In this document: positions 5,276 to 5,343 of the stretch, one piece after another
Position numbering within the stretch: the stretch's first letter is position 1
Layout: every line of letters begins with the position of its first letter
Source of the DNA: Actinomycetes bacterium
GTDB taxonomy: Bacteria > Actinomycetota > Actinomycetes > Propionibacteriales > Propionibacteriaceae
Direction of reading: 5' to 3'
Length of the DNA: 5,343 bases
Assembly (NCBI GenBank): GCA_023432725.1
Contig: JAEYUH010000053.1
Location: 1-5,343, forward strand
Translations under genes and position numbers: made by a program
Notes under the pieces: generated by a model
What the model saw: only the letters and a program-made list of their open reading frames with translations
Databases searched by the model: none
What the model was told of the DNA's origin: nothing

Positions 5276-5305
5276 ATTCTGCCACCCATCCCGAGCGTGC
5301 CTCAA
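5276..5305 (-). promoter_or_regulatory. Probable housekeeping promoter of bL37
   Basis: On the minus strand TTGAGG (5305-5300, four of six match TTGACA) is followed by 18 nt and CAGAAT (5281-5276, four of six match TATAAT). The predicted start at about 5269 would give a leader of roughly 40 nt holding the inverted repeat and the AGGAG site. Confidence 0.45.
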
Positions 5306-5334
5306 CTTGGCGACCTGCGGAGGGCCGGTCCCCC

Positions 5335-5340
5335 TAAGGT
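5335..5340 (+). promoter_or_regulatory. Possible -10 element of a divergent gene beyond the window
   Basis: TAAGGT near the right edge is identical to the -10 proposed for the SRAP gene. It lies upstream of and divergent to bL37. The nearest -35-like TTGGCG (5307-5312) is 22 nt away, too far, and the downstream gene is not visible, so support is thin. Confidence 0.2.
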
Positions 5341-5343
5341 TGG

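Noticed and set aside
4882..5289. Minus-strand open frame of 135 codons over rsrA, the terminator and bL37
   Set aside because: It crosses the 12-bp terminator, lies opposite rsrA and covers bL37 in the wrong phase.

Overview
This GC-rich window looks like chromosomal DNA of an actinobacterium. The evidence is the codon use, with strong G/C preference at third positions; a SigR/SigH-type sigma factor followed by an RsrA-type zinc anti-sigma factor; a 24-residue bL37-type ribosomal protein; and a local gene set (SRAP protein, EPSP synthase, RsgA) that, from memory, also surrounds sigH in mycobacteria. HisN directly after RsgA suggests Propionibacteriales or a relative, but genus cannot be read from the sequence. 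There is no sign of horizontal transfer, mobile elements, tRNA/rRNA or CRISPR.

Left half, minus strand: four tightly packed genes, read right to left, form one apparent operon. They are a DoxX-family membrane protein (3313-2735), aroA/EPSP synthase (2738-1464, TTG start), rsgA/ribosome-assembly GTPase (1467-463, GTG start), and hisN/histidinol-phosphatase (452 to the left edge, incomplete). The first two junctions are 4-nt stop/start overlaps and the third a 10-nt gap, so translational coupling is likely. AroA (chorismate pathway) and HisN (histidine pathway) are biosynthetic; RsgA matures the 30S subunit.

Right half, plus strand: an 84-nt divergent intergenic region separates doxX from an SRAP (HMCES/YedK-type) abasic-site protein gene (3398-4105), which looks leaderless. 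A near-perfect SigR/SigH-type promoter overlaps the SRAP stop codon and drives sigR (main start proposed at 4204, with an upstream in-frame start at 4135/4138) and rsrA (4829-5098, 8-nt overlap). SigR and RsrA form the thiol-oxidative stress switch: reduced zinc-bound RsrA holds SigR, and disulfide stress releases it to transcribe its own operon and its regulon.

Right end: a strong 12-bp hairpin lies between the convergent rsrA and a tiny minus-strand gene for ribosomal protein bL37 (5227-5153), which has a clear Shine-Dalgarno, a plausible promoter and a perfect inverted repeat in its leader. The last ~40 bases may hold a divergent promoter for a gene beyond the window.

The most interesting points are the self-regulated SigR promoter positioned to make a (nearly) leaderless mRNA for an N-terminally extended SigR isoform, the bL37 gene that length-limited gene calling would miss, and the leaderless SRAP gene whose catalytic Cys2 depends on exact start choice. 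I see no wholly new multi-gene system here.
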